Shown here: positions 11,553-24,005 of the stretch, piece after piece
Numbering within the stretch: the first letter of the stretch is position 1
Layout of the letters: every line of letters begins with the position of its first letter
Assembly (NCBI GenBank): GCA_037893245.1
Contig: JBAIAA010001538.1
Span: 62,001 to 126,000, forward strand
From: Crossaster papposus
Taxonomy: Eukaryota > Echinodermata > Asteroidea > Velatida > Solasteridae
DNA length: 64,000 nucleotides
Reading direction: 5' to 3'
Notes under the pieces: generated by a model
The model's database searches: none
The model's input: the letters and a program-made list of their open reading frames with translations, nothing else
What the model was told of the DNA's origin: nothing
Translations under genes and position numbers: made by a program

Positions 11553-12261
11553 CTAGACATGTGTTTGTGGACAAACACAGAGCTGTTTCGAGTGTCTAAA
11601 ATTACTTTCAATATGTGTGTGGTGGTCTTTTGTGTGTGCCAAGTCTCAAGTCGATCAGATTTACTAAAGTGTCAAAGGCAATAGTCTAAAGAAAAACGTG
11701 TACAAAACCTATGGGAAACAATTGAAACTTTAACGTGACGCCCCGTGACCTTGAATGACGTAATCGTGCCGAATTTTTTCTAGGGCCGTCTGTGGATGGT
11801 GGTCTAAGTGTGTGCCAAGTCTCAAGTCGATCGGATGTACTAAAGTGTTAAAGTCAATAGTCTAAAGAAAAACGTATACAAAACCAATGGGAGAAAAATG
11901 TGAACCTTTAATGTGACGTCACGTGACCTTGAATGACACAATCGTGCCGAAGTTCTTTCAGAAACATCTGGGGGTGGTGTTCTAAGTGTATGCTAAGTTT
12001 TAAGTCGGTCGGATTTACCGAAGTGCCAAAGTCAAAAGTCTGAAGAAAAACGTGTACAAAACCTATGGGGAAAATTAAACCTTTAAAGTGACGTCACGTG
12101 ACCTTGAATGACGCAATCGAGCCAAATTTCTTCTAGGACCATCTGTGGGTGGAGGTCTAAGTGTACACCAAGTCTCAAGTCGATTGGAATCACCAAAGTG
12201 CCAAAGTGTATTGGCAGAACAAACGTGTGTAAATCCTATGGGTAAAAACACTGAAAGTGGA
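11553..12261 (-). mobile_element. A-family element, copy L9
   Basis: CTAG at 11553-11556 and four type I subrepeats (boxes near 11697, 11873 as CGTATACAAA, 12050, 12223). Confidence 0.75.
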
Positions 12262-12288
12262 AAAAAAAAAAAGGAAAAAAAAAAAAAA

Positions 12289-13600
12289 CTAGACATGTGT
12301 TTGTGGACAAACACAGAGCTGTTTCGGATGTCTAAGATGACTTTCATTATGTGTGTGCCAAGTCTGAAATCGATTGGATTTGCCAATTTTCCCAAGATAT
12401 ATAAGTTGAAAAATACGTGTACAAATCCTATGGGAAAAACTGCACCTTTAATGTGACGTCACATGACACCCGATGATGTCATCATGATGTCATCTTAATT
12501 TTCGTCTATAACACATTGTGGAATACTTGCATACCAAGTTTAGCCCCAATCAGACATGTACTTCCAGAGATAGAGGGTCCTAAAATCTGCCCCTTTAATG
12601 TGACGTCACATGACCCACGATGACGTTATCCTGACGATTTTCCCCTTGGGCCTCCTGGGTATGGTGGTCGAGGTGTGTGCTAAGTCTGAAGTCGATCGGA
12701 TTTACCAAATTGTCAAATTCAATAGTCTGAAGAAAAACGTGTACAAAACCTATGGAGAAAATTGAACCTTTAATGTGACGTCACATGACACCCGATGATG
12801 TCATAATTACGTCATCTTAATTTTCGTCTATAACACATCCTCGAATACTTGCAAACCAAGTTTGACCCCAACCGGACTTGTACTTTTAGAGTTAGAGGGT
12901 CTTAAAAACTACACCTTTAATGTGACGTCACATGACCCGCGATGACGTCATATTGATTATTTTTCTCTTGGCCCTCCTAAGGATGGTGGTCGAGGTCTGT
13001 GCTAAGTCTCAAGTCGATCGATTTGACAGAAGTGTCAAATTCAATATTTTGAAGAAAAACGTGTACAAAACCTATGGAGAAAATTGAACCTTTAATGTGA
13101 CGTCACATGACACCCGATGATGTCATAATTACGTCATCCTATTTTTTGTCTATAACACATCCTCGAATACTTGCAAACCAAATTTGACCCCAATCAGACA
13201 TGTACTTCCAGAGATAGAGGGTCCTAAAAACTGCACCTTTAACGTGACGTCACATGACCCCCGATGACGTAATCATGACGATTTTCCTCTTGGCCCTACT
13301 GGGGATGGTGTTCGAGGTCTGTGCTAAGTCTCAAGTCAATTGGATTTACAGAAGTGTCAAATTTAATATTCTGAATAAAAACGTGTACAAATCCTATGGG
13401 AAAAAATTACACCTTTAACGTGACGTCACGTGACCACGAATGACGTAATCGTGACAAATTTCTTCTAGGATCATCTGTGGGTGGTGGTCTAAGTGTATGC
13501 CAAGTCTCAAGTCGATCGGATTTACCAAAGTGCCAAAGTGCTATGCCAGAACAAAAAACGTGTACAAACCCTATGGAGAAGAGTCTGAAGGAGAAAAAGA
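12289..13600 (-). mobile_element. A-family element, copy L10, mixed subrepeats
   Basis: CTAG at 12289-12292. The first segment is the short 3' module that ends in AAGTTGA, the same module found alone at 53683-53803. Type II subrepeats follow (boxes near 12415, 12738, 13064, 13380), then a type I unit (13559). Confidence 0.75.
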
Positions 13601-13677
13601 AAAAAAAAAAAAAAGAAAAAAAAAAATCTTAACGATTACAATAGCTGTTTCGGCTGAGTTGCCGAAACAGCTAAAAA
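13601..13677 (-). repeat. A-type 5' palindrome
   Basis: Palindrome at 13643-13672 with the C:G inner pair (CGGC/GCCG). It is separated from the CTAG of L11 by only five As, so it marks an element-to-element junction closely. Confidence 0.8.
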
Positions 13678-14386
13678 CTAGACATGTGTTTGTGGACAAA
13701 CACAGAGCTGTTTCGAGTGTCTTTCAATATGTGTGTGATGGTCTTTTGTGTGTCGATCAGATTTACTAAAGTCTCAAGTCGATCAGATTTACTAAAGTGT
13801 CAAAGTCAATAGTCTAAAGAAAAACGTGTACAAAACCTATGGGGGAAAATTTAACCTTTAACGTGACACCCCGTGACCTTGAATGACGTAATCGTGCCAA
13901 ATTTCTCCTACGACCGTCTGTGGATGGTGGTCTATGTGTGTGCCAAGTCTCAAGTCGATCGGATTTACTAAAATGTCAAAGTCAATAGTCTAAAGAAAAA
14001 CGTGTACAAAACCAATGGGAGAAAAATGTGAACCTTTAATGTGACGTCACGTGACCTTGAATGACGCAATCGTGCCAAATTTCTTTCAGAAACATCTGGG
14101 GGTGGTGTTCTAGGTATATGCCAGGTTTCAAGTCGGTCGGATTTACCGAAGTGCCAAAGTCAATAGTGTGAAGAAAAACGTGTACAAAACCTATGGGGAA
14201 ATTTTCACCTTTAACGTGAGGTCACGTGACCTTGAATGACGTAATCGTGACAAATTTCTTCGAGGACCGTCTGTGGGTGGTGGTCTAAGTGTGTGCCAAG
14301 TCTCAAGTCGATCGGATTTATTAAAGTGTCAAAGTGTATTGTCTGAACAATCGTGTGCAAATCCTATGGGGAAAAGTCTGAAAAAG
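13678..14386 (-). mobile_element. A-family element, copy L11
   Basis: CTAG at 13678-13681 and four type I subrepeats. It shares the local GATCAGATTTACTAA duplication (near 13756-13797) with L5 and L15, so these three form a subfamily. Confidence 0.75.
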
Positions 14387-14403
14387 AAAAAAAAAAAAAA
14401 GAA

Positions 14404-14434
<31 letters not shown>

Positions 14435-14991
14435 CTTTAACGATTACAAAAGCTGTTTCGGTGAAAAACCGAAACAGCTAAAAAAAAAACTTTAACGATT
14501 ACAAAAGCTGTTTCGGTGAAAAACCGAAACAGCTAAAAAAAAAGAAAAAAAAAAAATTTAACGAAAACAAAAGCTGTTTCGGTGAAAAACCGAAACAGCT
14601 AAAAAGAAAAAAAAAAACTTTAACGATTACAAGAGCTGTTTCGGTAAAAAACCGAAACAGCTAAAAAGAAAAAAAAAAACTTTAACGAAAACAAAAGCTG
14701 TTTCGGCTGAAAGGCCGAAACACCTTAAAAAAAAAACTTTAACGAAAACAAAAGCTGTTTCGGCTGAAAGGCCGAAACAGCTAAAAAAACTTTAACAAAA
14801 ACAATAGCTGTTTCGGCTGAATTGCCGAAACAGCTAAAAAAAAAAAAAAAAAAAAAAAAAAAACTTTAACAAAAACAATAGCTGTTTCGGCTGAATTGCC
14901 GAAACAGCTAAAAAAACTTTAACGAAAACAAAAGCTGTTTCGGTGAAAAACCGAAACAGCTAAAAAAAAAAATAAAAAAAAAAAATAAAAA
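14387..14991 (-). repeat. Array of nine A-type palindromes
   Basis: Palindromes start at 14451, 14506, 14572, 14634, 14696, 14753, 14806, 14880 and 14933, each 29-30 nt, spaced 53-74 bp and separated by A-tracts plus TTTAACGAAAAC/TTTAACGATTAC. Four have the T:A inner pair at the left, four the C:G pair in the middle, and the last T:A again. The copy at 14696 has a damaged right arm (CCGAAACACCT). Confidence 0.85.
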
Positions 14992-16310
14992 CTAGAAATG
15001 TGTTTGTGGACAAACACAGAGCTGTTTCGCTTGTCTAAAATGACTTTGAATATGTGAGTGGTGGTCTATGTGTGTACCAAATCTGAAGTCGATCGAATTT
15101 ACCAAAGTGCCAAATATATCTTGGTTGCAAAAAACGTGTACAAATCCTATGGGAAAAACTGCACCTTTAACGTGACGTCACATGGCCCACGATGACGTCG
15201 TCATGATGTCATCTTAATTTCCGTCTATAACACATCCTGGAATACTTGCATACCAAGTTTGACCCCAATCAGACCTTTACTTCCAGAGATAGAGGGTCTT
15301 ATAAACTGCACATTTAATGTGACGTCAAATGACCCACGATGACGTCATCATGACGATTATCCTTGTGGCCCTCCTAGAGATGGTGATCGAGGTGTGTACT
15401 AAGTTTCGAGTCGATTGGATTTACCAAAGTGTCAAATTCAATAGTCTGACGAAAAACATGTACAAAACCTATAGCGAAAACTGCACCTTTAATGTGACGT
15501 CACATGGCCCATGATGACATCGTCATGACGTCATCTTAATTTTCGTCTATAACACATCCTGGAATACTTGCATACCAAGTTTGACCCCAATCAGACCTTT
15601 ACTTCCAGAGATAGAGGGTCTTAAAAACTACACCTTTAAAGTGACGTCACATGACCCACGATGACGTCATCATGACGATTATCCTTGTAGCCCTCCTAGA
15701 GATGGTGGTCGAGGTGTGTACTAAGTCTCGAGTCGATTGGATTTACCAAAGTGTCAAATTCAATAGTCTGACGAAAAACGTGTACAAAACCTATAGGGAA
15801 ACTGCACCTTTAATGTGACGTCACATGACACCCGATGACGTCATCGTAATGTCATCTTAATTTTCGTCTATAACACATCCCGGGATACTTGCATATCAAG
15901 TTTGTCCCCAATCGGGCCTGTACTTCCAGAGATAGAGGGTCTTATAAACTGCACATTTAATGTGACGTCAAATGACCCACGATGACGTCATCATGACGAT
16001 TTTTCTTCTGGCCCCTCTGGGGATGGTGGTCGAGGTGTGTACTAAGTTTCAAGTCGGTCGGATTTACCGAAGTGTCAAATTCAATATTCTGATGAAAAAC
16101 GTGTACAAATCCTATGGGGAAAAATTGCACCTTTAACGTGACGTCACGTGACCACGAATGACGTAATCGTGACAAATTTCTTCTAGGATCATCTGTGGGT
16201 GGTGGTCTAAGTGTATGCCAAGTCTCAAGTCGATCGGATTTACCAAAGTGCCAAAGTGCTATGCCAGAACAAAAAACGTGTACAAACCCTATGGAAAAGA
16301 GTCTGAAGGA
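14992..16310 (-). mobile_element. A-family element, copy L12
   Basis: CTAG at 14992-14995, subterminal variant CTAGAAATG. It is mostly type II subrepeats (boxes near 15137, 15457, 15779, 16101) and a final type I unit (16275). Confidence 0.75.
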
Positions 16311-16330
16311 GAAAAAAAAAAAAAAAAAAA

Positions 16331-17480
16331 CTAGAAATGTGTTTGTGGACAAACACAGAGCTGTTTCGGGTGTCTAATTTGTTTTGTAATAAGTGGGTGG
16401 TGGTCTAAGTGTGTCGCAAATCTGTAGTCAATCTTATTTACCCAGGAGCCAAAGATATATTGGTTGGAAAAAACGTGTACAAATCCTTTGGGGAAAACTA
16501 CACCTTTAAGGAGACGTCACATGACCAACGATGACGTCATCATGATGTTATTTTAATTTGTGTCTATAACACACACTTGAATACTTGCATGCCAAGTTTG
16601 ACCCCAATCGGACTTGTACTTCCAGAGATAGAGGGTCTTAAAAATTACACCTTAAATGTGACGTCACATGACCCACGATGACGTCATCATGACGTCATCT
16701 TAATTTTCGTCTATAACACATCCTGGAATACTTGCATACCAAGATTGACCCCAATCAGACCTTTACTTCCAGAGATAGAGGGTATTAAAAACTACACCTT
16801 TAAAGTGACGTCACATGACCCACGATGACGTCATCATGACGATTTTCCTTGTGGCCCTCCTATGGATGGTGATCGAGGTGTGTACTAAGTCTCGAGTCGA
16901 TGGGATTTACCAAAGTGTCAAAATCAATAGTCTGAGGAAAAACGTGTACAAACCCTATGGGGAAAAATTGCACCTTTAATGTGACGTCACATGACACCCG
17001 ATGACGTCATCTTCATGTCATCTTAATTTTCGTCTATAACACATCTCAGGATACTTGCATATCAAGTTTGTCCCCAATCGGACATGTACTTTCAGAGATA
17101 GAGGGTCCCAAAAACTGCACCTTTAATTTGACGTCACATGACCCACGATGACGTCATCATCACGATTTTTCTCTTGGACCTCTTGGGGATGGTGGTCAAG
17201 GTGTGTGCTAAGTTTCAAGTCAATCGCATTTACCAAAGTATTAAAGTCAATAGTCTGAAGAAAAACGTGTACAAACCCTATGGGGAAAAATTGAACCTTT
17301 AACGTGACGTCACGTGACCACAAATGGCGTAATCGTGACAAATTTCTTCTAGGATCATCTGTGGGTGGTGGTCTAAGTGTATGCCAAGTTTCAAATCGAT
17401 CGCATTTACCAAAGTGTCAAAGTGTATTGTCCGAACAAAAAACGTGTACAAACCCTATGGGAAAAAGTCTGAAGGAGAAA
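16331..17480 (-). mobile_element. A-family element, copy L13
   Basis: CTAG at 16331-16334 (CTAGAAATG variant). Type II subrepeats with boxes near 16474, 16943, 17267, then a type I unit at 17445. Confidence 0.75.
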
Positions 17481-17498
17481 AAGAAAAAAAAGAAAAAA

Positions 17499-19000
17499 CT
17501 AGACATGTGTTTGTGGACAAACACAGAGCTGTTTCGGGTGTCTAACATTACTTTCTATATGTGTATCTGATGATGGTCTTTGTGTGTGCCAAGTCTGAAG
17601 TCGATTGGATTTACACAATTGCCAAAGATATATTAGTTGAAAAAACGTGTACAAATCCTATGGGGAAAATTGAACCTTTAATGTGACGTCACATGACACC
17701 CGATGATGTCATCATGATGTCATCTTAATTTACGTCTATAACACATTCTGGAATACTTGCATACCAAGTTTGGCCCCAATCAGACATGTACTTCCAGAGA
17801 TAGAGGGTCCTAAAATCTGCCCCTTTAATGTGACGTCACATGACCCACGATGACGTCATCCTGACGATTTTCCCCTTGGCCCTCCTGGGTTTGATGGTCG
17901 AGGTGTGTGCTAAGTCTGAAGTCGATCGGATTTACCAAATTGTCAAATTCAATAGTCTGAAGAAAAACGTGTACAAAACCTATGGAGAAAATTGAACGTT
18001 TAATGTGACGTCACATGATCCGCGATGACGTCATCTTGAATATATTTTTCTTGGCCCTCCTAAGGATGGTGGTCGAGGTCTGTGTTAAGTCTCAAGTCGA
18101 TCGAATTTACAGAAGCGTCAAATTCAAAATTTTGAAGAAAAACGTGTACAAAACCTATGGAGAAAATTGAATCTTTAATGTGACGTCACATGACACCCGA
18201 TGATGTCATATTTACGTCATCTTAATTTTCGTCTACAACACATCCTCGAATATTTGCAAACCAAGTTTGACCCCAACCGGACTTGTACTTTCAGAGTTAG
18301 GGGGTCTTAAAAAACTACACCTTTAATGTGACGTCACGTGACCCGCGATGACGTCATCTTGAATATTTTGTTCTTGGCCCTCCTAAGGATGGTGGTCGAG
18401 GTCTGTGCTAAGTCTCAAGTCGATCGAATTTACAGAAGCGTCAAATTCAAAATTTTGAAGAAAAACGTGTACAAAACCTATGGAGAAAATTGAATCTTTA
18501 ATGTGACGTCACATGACACCCGATGATGTCATAATTACGTCATCTTAATTTTTGTCTATAACACATCCTCGAATACTCGCAAACCAAATTTGACCCCAAT
18601 CGGACGTGTACTTCCAGAGATAGAGGGTCTTAAAAACTGCACCTTTTGTGTAACGTCACATGACCCACGATGACGTCATCATGACGATTTTTCTCTTGGG
18701 CCTCCTGGGGATGGTGGTCGAGGTGTGTGCTAAGTTTCAAGTCAATCGCATTTACCAAAGTATTAAAGTCAATAGTCTGAAGAAAAACGTGTACAAACCC
18801 TATGGGGAAAAATTGCACCTTTAACGTGACGTCACGTGACCACGAATGACGTAATCGTGACAAATTTCTTCTAGGATCATGTGTGGGTGGTGGTCTGAGT
18901 GTATGCCAAGTTTCAAGTCGATCGGATTTACCAAAGTGTCAAAGTGTATTGTCCGAACAAAAAACGTGTACAAACCCTATGGGAAAAGTCTGAAGGAGAA
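17499..19000 (-). mobile_element. A-family element, copy L14
   Basis: CTAG at 17499-17502. Six boxes (17646-18966), mostly type II subrepeats; two adjacent units (about 18000-18180 and 18320-18500) are near-identical, indicating local unit duplication. Confidence 0.75.
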
Positions 19001-19019
19001 AAAGAAAAAAAAAAAAAAG

Positions 19020-19050
<31 letters not shown>

Positions 19051-19079
19051 TCTTAACGATTACAATAGCTGAAACAGCT

Positions 19080-19112
<33 letters not shown>

Positions 19113-19155
19113 ACGATTACAATAGCTGTTTCGGCTGAGTTGCCGAAACAGCTAA
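19001..19155 (-). repeat. A-type palindromes: one collapsed, one intact
   Basis: At 19067-19079 only AGCTGAAACAGCT remains, a palindrome that lost its centre. The intact one is at 19124-19153. Only two bases (AA) lie between it and the CTAG of the B element at 19156, so on the minus strand CTAG-TT-AGCTG joins two element ends with a 2-nt linker. Confidence 0.85.
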
Positions 19156-21550
19156 CTAGAACTACGTCTGTTCGAGGAACAGAACATAGGGCTTTTTCGC
19201 ATTCGCAATTTTTTAGATTAATTTTTTTTTTAATTTAAATTTTATACCATCAAAATAATTTAAAATCATCGAAAACGAATTTAAGTTAATTTAAACAGAT
19301 TAAAATGAATCCAAACTGATTAAAACGATGACGTCAAACGTTTGTGAACATTTTGTGCAACTATCTATCACCTAACAATACAAACGTATGTTATGTTAGC
19401 ACGTTCCGTTGCTGAGATATGACTTAAAGGTCGAAAAACGTAATAATTCAAATATAATCGTAATATGATGTAACATTTGTCAACATGCCGCTAGATGGCG
19501 CTATAACATTTTAAGAAGTCACCGTTAACTTGTTTGTTACTTACAACCTAGCCAGCGCCTAACATCGTTGAAACTAAGTTCACATCGTTTTCCACTTTTA
19601 AATTATTATGCACTTCCGGTTTGGACCGGAAGAAAGGGTCATTTTTTTGTGCATGTAATACAAATTATGAAGACCATGGATTAATCTATCAATTTCCTTA
19701 TAAAATCTAAATCAGATCTTTTACAGTTGATTTTATATTGATTTTCAAAGATTAAATCTAGAAATATTTGGTTGCTTGTAATCTGAAATTTGATGACGTC
19801 ATCGTGACGTAATTAACAGAAAGCTCGAGAGCTGTCTTTACTTTGCTATTTGAAGCAAAAATCTGGATTATATCTATAGCGGTTGATTTTTAAGCGATTG
19901 TTTGTGACGTCATAAATATTTCTCCTTCCCAATATGGTCTAAGCACGAAGCTGATTATATACACCGGTTATAAAGTGGTTTCAGCAAACTTCGCCACACA
20001 CATCAACAGATTATTCATTTTAACAATTTTTCAACCTGCCGCTAGAGGGCGCTATAACATATTATGACGTCGCCTGATTTTTTTGGGAAAAGTTTATTCT
20101 AGCCTGACACTAACATCGTTGAAAGTAAGTTCATATCATTTTTCACTTTCAAATTATGAGGCACTTCCGGTTTGGACCGGAAGGAAGGGTCACGTGATTT
20201 TAAGCACACGAGATAAAATGAAGATTCTGGATTATTCTATCTGTTGCCACAAAAATCAAGTTTCGGTCTTTTGTGGTTGATCTGTTATTGATTTTTTTAA
20301 AGATTAAATCTATTACACCTTTAAGATAACGTCACGTGACCCTGATGACGTCTTCATCATGGCGTCTGTCGGCGAGACTGGAGTTCACTATAGGGTCTTC
20401 ACCTGGGTCAAGTTTTATGGCAATGCGACTTTGTTTTTCCGTTAAAAGTGCTTGGAATTGAGCAAACAACGTTTACACAGTCTATGGGGTTGGATTGTGC
20501 GTAACCGAAAGCGTGTTTACCTACCTGTCGTACGCGGCGCCCTTCCCCTTGGGCAATTTGATGACGTCATCCTGTTTCACAGGTTGGCGGCGAGTGTCCT
20601 CTCTAGTGAGCTTACATGTGCATGTACATGTACGTACAATGTCAGTAGTGATACATGCGCTCAATACATAATACACTATCCCTGTATACGTACATGTACA
20701 AACATGTACATGTACATGTATATTATACGTGTGCCATGCACACATAAGGGGGCAATGCTTTTTGCACCTAGGCCAAAACGATTCAATTTCAAGGGTGCCG
20801 CAGGGTATGTCCAAGTTCGTCTTTTGCCAAAAAACACAGGGAAGTTCGAGAACTACCTTTACACTAACCTTTAGAGCAAAAATCAAGATTATATCTGTCA
20901 GGTTTATTTTTTTAGGAATTTTCATATGAAAAGAAGTTTTTTCATTGTAACTTCCGGTCTGGTGACGTCATCATTTTTTCTTCTCGTCGACTTGTTCCTA
21001 GCATGAAGCTGATTAAATACACCGGTTATAAAGTGATTTCAGCAAACTTCGCCACACACATCAACAGATTATTCATTTTAACAATTTTTCAACCTGCCGC
21101 TAGAGGGCGCTATAACATGTTATGACGTCACCAGTATTTTTTTTGAAAAATACAATCTAGCCAGACACTAACAACGTTGAAAGTAAGTTCATATCATTTT
21201 TCAGTTTTAAATTATAAGGCACTTCCGGTTTAGACCGGAAGGAAGGGTCACGTGACTTCACGCACACGAGATAAATTTAAGATCCTGGGTCATTCTATCT
21301 ATTGCCACAAAAATCAAGTTTCGGTCTTTTGCGGTTGATTTGTTATTGATTTTCAAAGATTAAATTAATTGCACATTTAAGATGACGTCACGTGACCCCT
21401 GATGACGTCACCATGACGTATGTCTGTTAGGACCGAGCTCACCATAGGGTCTTCACTTGGGTAAAGTTTTGTTTGGATACGAATTTGTTGTCTATGAGAA
21501 GTGCTTGTGCAAAAAAACGTGTACAAAGTCTATGGGGTTTAGGTTACTAA
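19156..21550 (-). mobile_element. B-family Helentron-like element, copy L1
   Basis: CTAG at 19156-19159, terminal hairpin at 19167-19183 (arms TCTGTTC/GAACAGA), subterminal GGCTTTTTCGC at 19190-19200. CTCF-like sites at 19488, 20039 and 21097, ETS palindromes at 19613, 20164 and 21223, and a GTACAT-rich tract at about 20616-20735. The 5' body end is AACGTGTACAAAG...GGGGTTTAGGTTACTAAAAG. It shares the GTACA box with family A, so A and B are related. Confidence 0.75.
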
Positions 21551-21622
21551 AAGAAAAAAAAAAAAGAAAAAAAAAAATCTGAACAAAAACAAAGGCTTTT
21601 TCGCAAAATTTGCGAAAAAGCC

Positions 21623-21653
<31 letters not shown>

Positions 21654-21757
21654 TTAACGAAAACAAAAGCTGTTTCGGCTGAATTGCCGAAACAGCTAAA
21701 AAAAACTTTAACGATTACAAGAGCTGTTTCGGTGAAAAACCGAAACAGCTAAAAAAA
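21551..21757 (-). repeat. One B-type and two A-type palindromes
   Basis: A B-type palindrome at 21594-21622 (GGCTTTTTCGC/GCGAAAAAGCC) lies next to the B element. A-type palindromes at 21668-21697 (C:G inner pair) and 21722-21750 (T:A inner pair) lie toward L15. Confidence 0.85.
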
Positions 21758-22468
21758 CTAGACATGTGTTTGTGGACAAACACAGAGCTGTTTCGAGTGT
21801 CTTTCAATATGTGTGTGATGGTCTTTTGTGTGTCGATCAGATTTACTAAAGTCTCAAGTCGATCAGATTTACTAAAGTGTCAAAGTCAATATAGTCTAAA
21901 GAAAAACGTGTACAAAACCTATGGGGAAAAATTTAACCTTTAACGTGACACCCCGTGACCTTGAATGACGTAATCGTGCCAAATTTCTCCTACGACCGTC
22001 TGTGTATGGTGGTCTATGTGTGTGCCAAGTCTCAAGTCGATCGGATTTACTAAGTGTCAAAGTCAAGAGTCTAAAGAAAAACGTGTACAAAACCTATGGG
22101 GGACAAATTAAACCTTTAACTTGACGTCACGTGACCTTGAATGACGCAATCGTGCTGAATTTCTTTCAGAAACATCTGGTGGTGGTGTTCTGAGTGTATG
22201 GCAAGTTTCAAGTCGGTCAGATTGACCAAAGTGTCAAATTTAATAGTCTGAAGAAAAACGTGTACAAAACCTATGGGGAAAATTTCACCTTTAACGCGAA
22301 GTCACGTGACCTTGAATGACGTAATCGCGACGAATTTCTTCTAGGACCGTCCTTGGGTGGTTGTCTAAATGTATGCCAAGTCTCAAGTCGATCGGATTTA
22401 CCAAAGTGTCAAAGTGTATTGGCTGAAAAAACGTGTACAAATCCTATGGGAAAAAGTCTGAAAGTGGA
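21758..22468 (-). mobile_element. A-family element, copy L15
   Basis: CTAG at 21758-21761 and four type I subrepeats (boxes near 21906, 22082, 22259, 22433). L5/L11 subfamily by the local duplication near 21835-21876. Confidence 0.75.
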
Positions 22469-22484
22469 AAAAAAAAAAAAAAAA

Positions 22485-23006
22485 CTAGACATGTGTTTGT
22501 GGACAAACACAGAGCTGTTTCGAGTGTCTTTCAATATGTGTTGATGGTCTTTGGTGTGTGCCAAGTCTCAAGTCGATCAGATTTACTAAAGTGTCCAAGT
22601 CAATAGTCTAAAGAAAAACGTGTACAAAACCTATGGGGAAAAAATTGAACCTTTAACGCTAAGTCACGTGACCTTGAATAGTGCAATTGTGTCGAATTTC
22701 TTTCCGGAACCTCTGGGGATGATGTTCTAAGGGTATGCCAAGTTTCAAGTCGGTCGGATTTACCAAAGTGTCGAAGACAATAGTCTTAAGAAAAACGTGT
22801 ACAAAACCTATGGGGAAAATTTCACCTTTAACGCTAAGTCACGCGACCTTGAATGACGTAATCGCGACGAATTTCTTCTAGGACCGTCTTTGGGTGGTTG
22901 TCTAAATGTATGCCAAGTCTCAAGTCGATCGGATTTACCAAAGTGTCAAAGTGTATTGGCTGAAAAAACGTGTACAAATCCTATGGGAAAAAGTCTGAAA
23001 GTGGAA
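22485..23006 (-). mobile_element. A-family element, copy L16
   Basis: CTAG at 22485-22488. Three type I subrepeats (boxes near 22619, 22798, 22972). It is the last minus-strand element before the polarity flip. Confidence 0.75.
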
Positions 23007-23013
23007 AAAAAAA

Positions 23014-23045
<32 letters not shown>

Positions 23046-23282
23046 AACTTTAACGAAAACAAAAGCTGTTTCGGTGAAAAACCGAAACAGCTAAAAAAAA
23101 AAAAAACTTTAACGAAAACAAAAGCTGTTTCGGTGAAAAACCGAAACAGCTAAAAAAAAAAAAAGAAAAAAAAAAACTTTAACGATTACAAAAGCTGTTT
23201 CGGTGAAAAACCGAAACAGCTAAAAAGAAAAAAAAAACTTTAACGATTACAAGAGCTGTTTCGGTGAAAAACCGAAACAGCT
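23007..23282 (-). repeat. Four A-type palindromes ending at the island
   Basis: Palindromes at 23064-23092, 23123-23151, 23193-23221 and 23254-23282, all with the T:A inner pair. The last abuts non-homopolymer DNA; on the minus strand the junction is TATT|AGCTG, a clean 5' terminus. Confidence 0.85.
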
Positions 23283-23623
23283 AATAATAATAATAATAAG
23301 AGAATTGTCGCTTTTGCCGTTTTAGACGCAATGCGTCTGAAGCATAGAGTTATATTAAAGTAATTTAATCTAGCTCTATGGTCTGAAGCGACTGTTTTGA
23401 AAATAAATAATGTGTAGCGCCCTCAAAAGTCGAGGCGCGAATAGTTTTAGTAATGGCGGCGCCCTTGGCCTGTTTATAATGTATGCGCATTAGGCATAGT
23501 GTGTGCTTGTAGTATTGGAAGCATCGGACAGATAATAAAACTGTTATTATTCTTTGAAGCCACAGCACGATCTCTCCAGTCTCTTTAGTAATTTAGTACT
23601 CGTACCAGTATTTTCACGCCCGT

Positions 23624-24005
23624 TACAATATATAAGTTTATAACACCTCACCCATGCCATGGAGGTTTCCTACCTTCATGCCTCACCCAAAGATTCGGCT
23701 TGGTTTGGATACTTTAAAATTATAATCTAAATACAGTTTAAATGAATTATAATCTAAATACATGTACAGTTAAAATGAACTTTTATTTCAATCCAGCTCC
23801 GTAGCGCTGGCTCTTTGAAACAATACCCGCTACAATATATAAGTTTATAACACCTCACCCATGCCATGGAGGTTTCCTACCTCCATGCCTCACCCAAAGA
23901 TTCGGCTTTGTTTTAATGTTTTATAATTATAATCATATACAGTTAAATTATGAACTTTTATTTCAATCCAGCTCTGTAGCGCTGGCTCTTTGGAACAATA
24001 CGCGC
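23624..24005. repeat. 207-bp direct tandem duplication
   Basis: TACAATATATAAGTTTATAA starts at 23624 and again at 23831. The unit includes CACCTCACCCATGCCATGG and CCAGCTC(C/T)GTAGCGCTGG, a partial palindrome. The copies differ by scattered substitutions and a short stretch of extra sequence in the first. Confidence 0.85.

Noticed and set aside
14387-14991. CRISPR-like array
   Set aside because: The repeats are palindromes separated by homopolymer and a constant CTTTAACG motif; there are no unique spacers and no cas genes, and the context is eukaryotic.
13601-19155. Poly(A) tracts as tails of SINEs or processed pseudogenes
   Set aside because: The tracts lie between a CTAG end and a palindromic 5' end, with no target duplications and no 5' RNA-gene promoter boxes; the rolling-circle reading explains both sides.
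20452-20925. Overlapping ORFs of 134-140 codons on both strands in a B element, and similar ones near 33477-34095 and 36349-36656
   Set aside because: Both strands are open, the copies carry shifts relative to one another, and the translation has no domain pattern.
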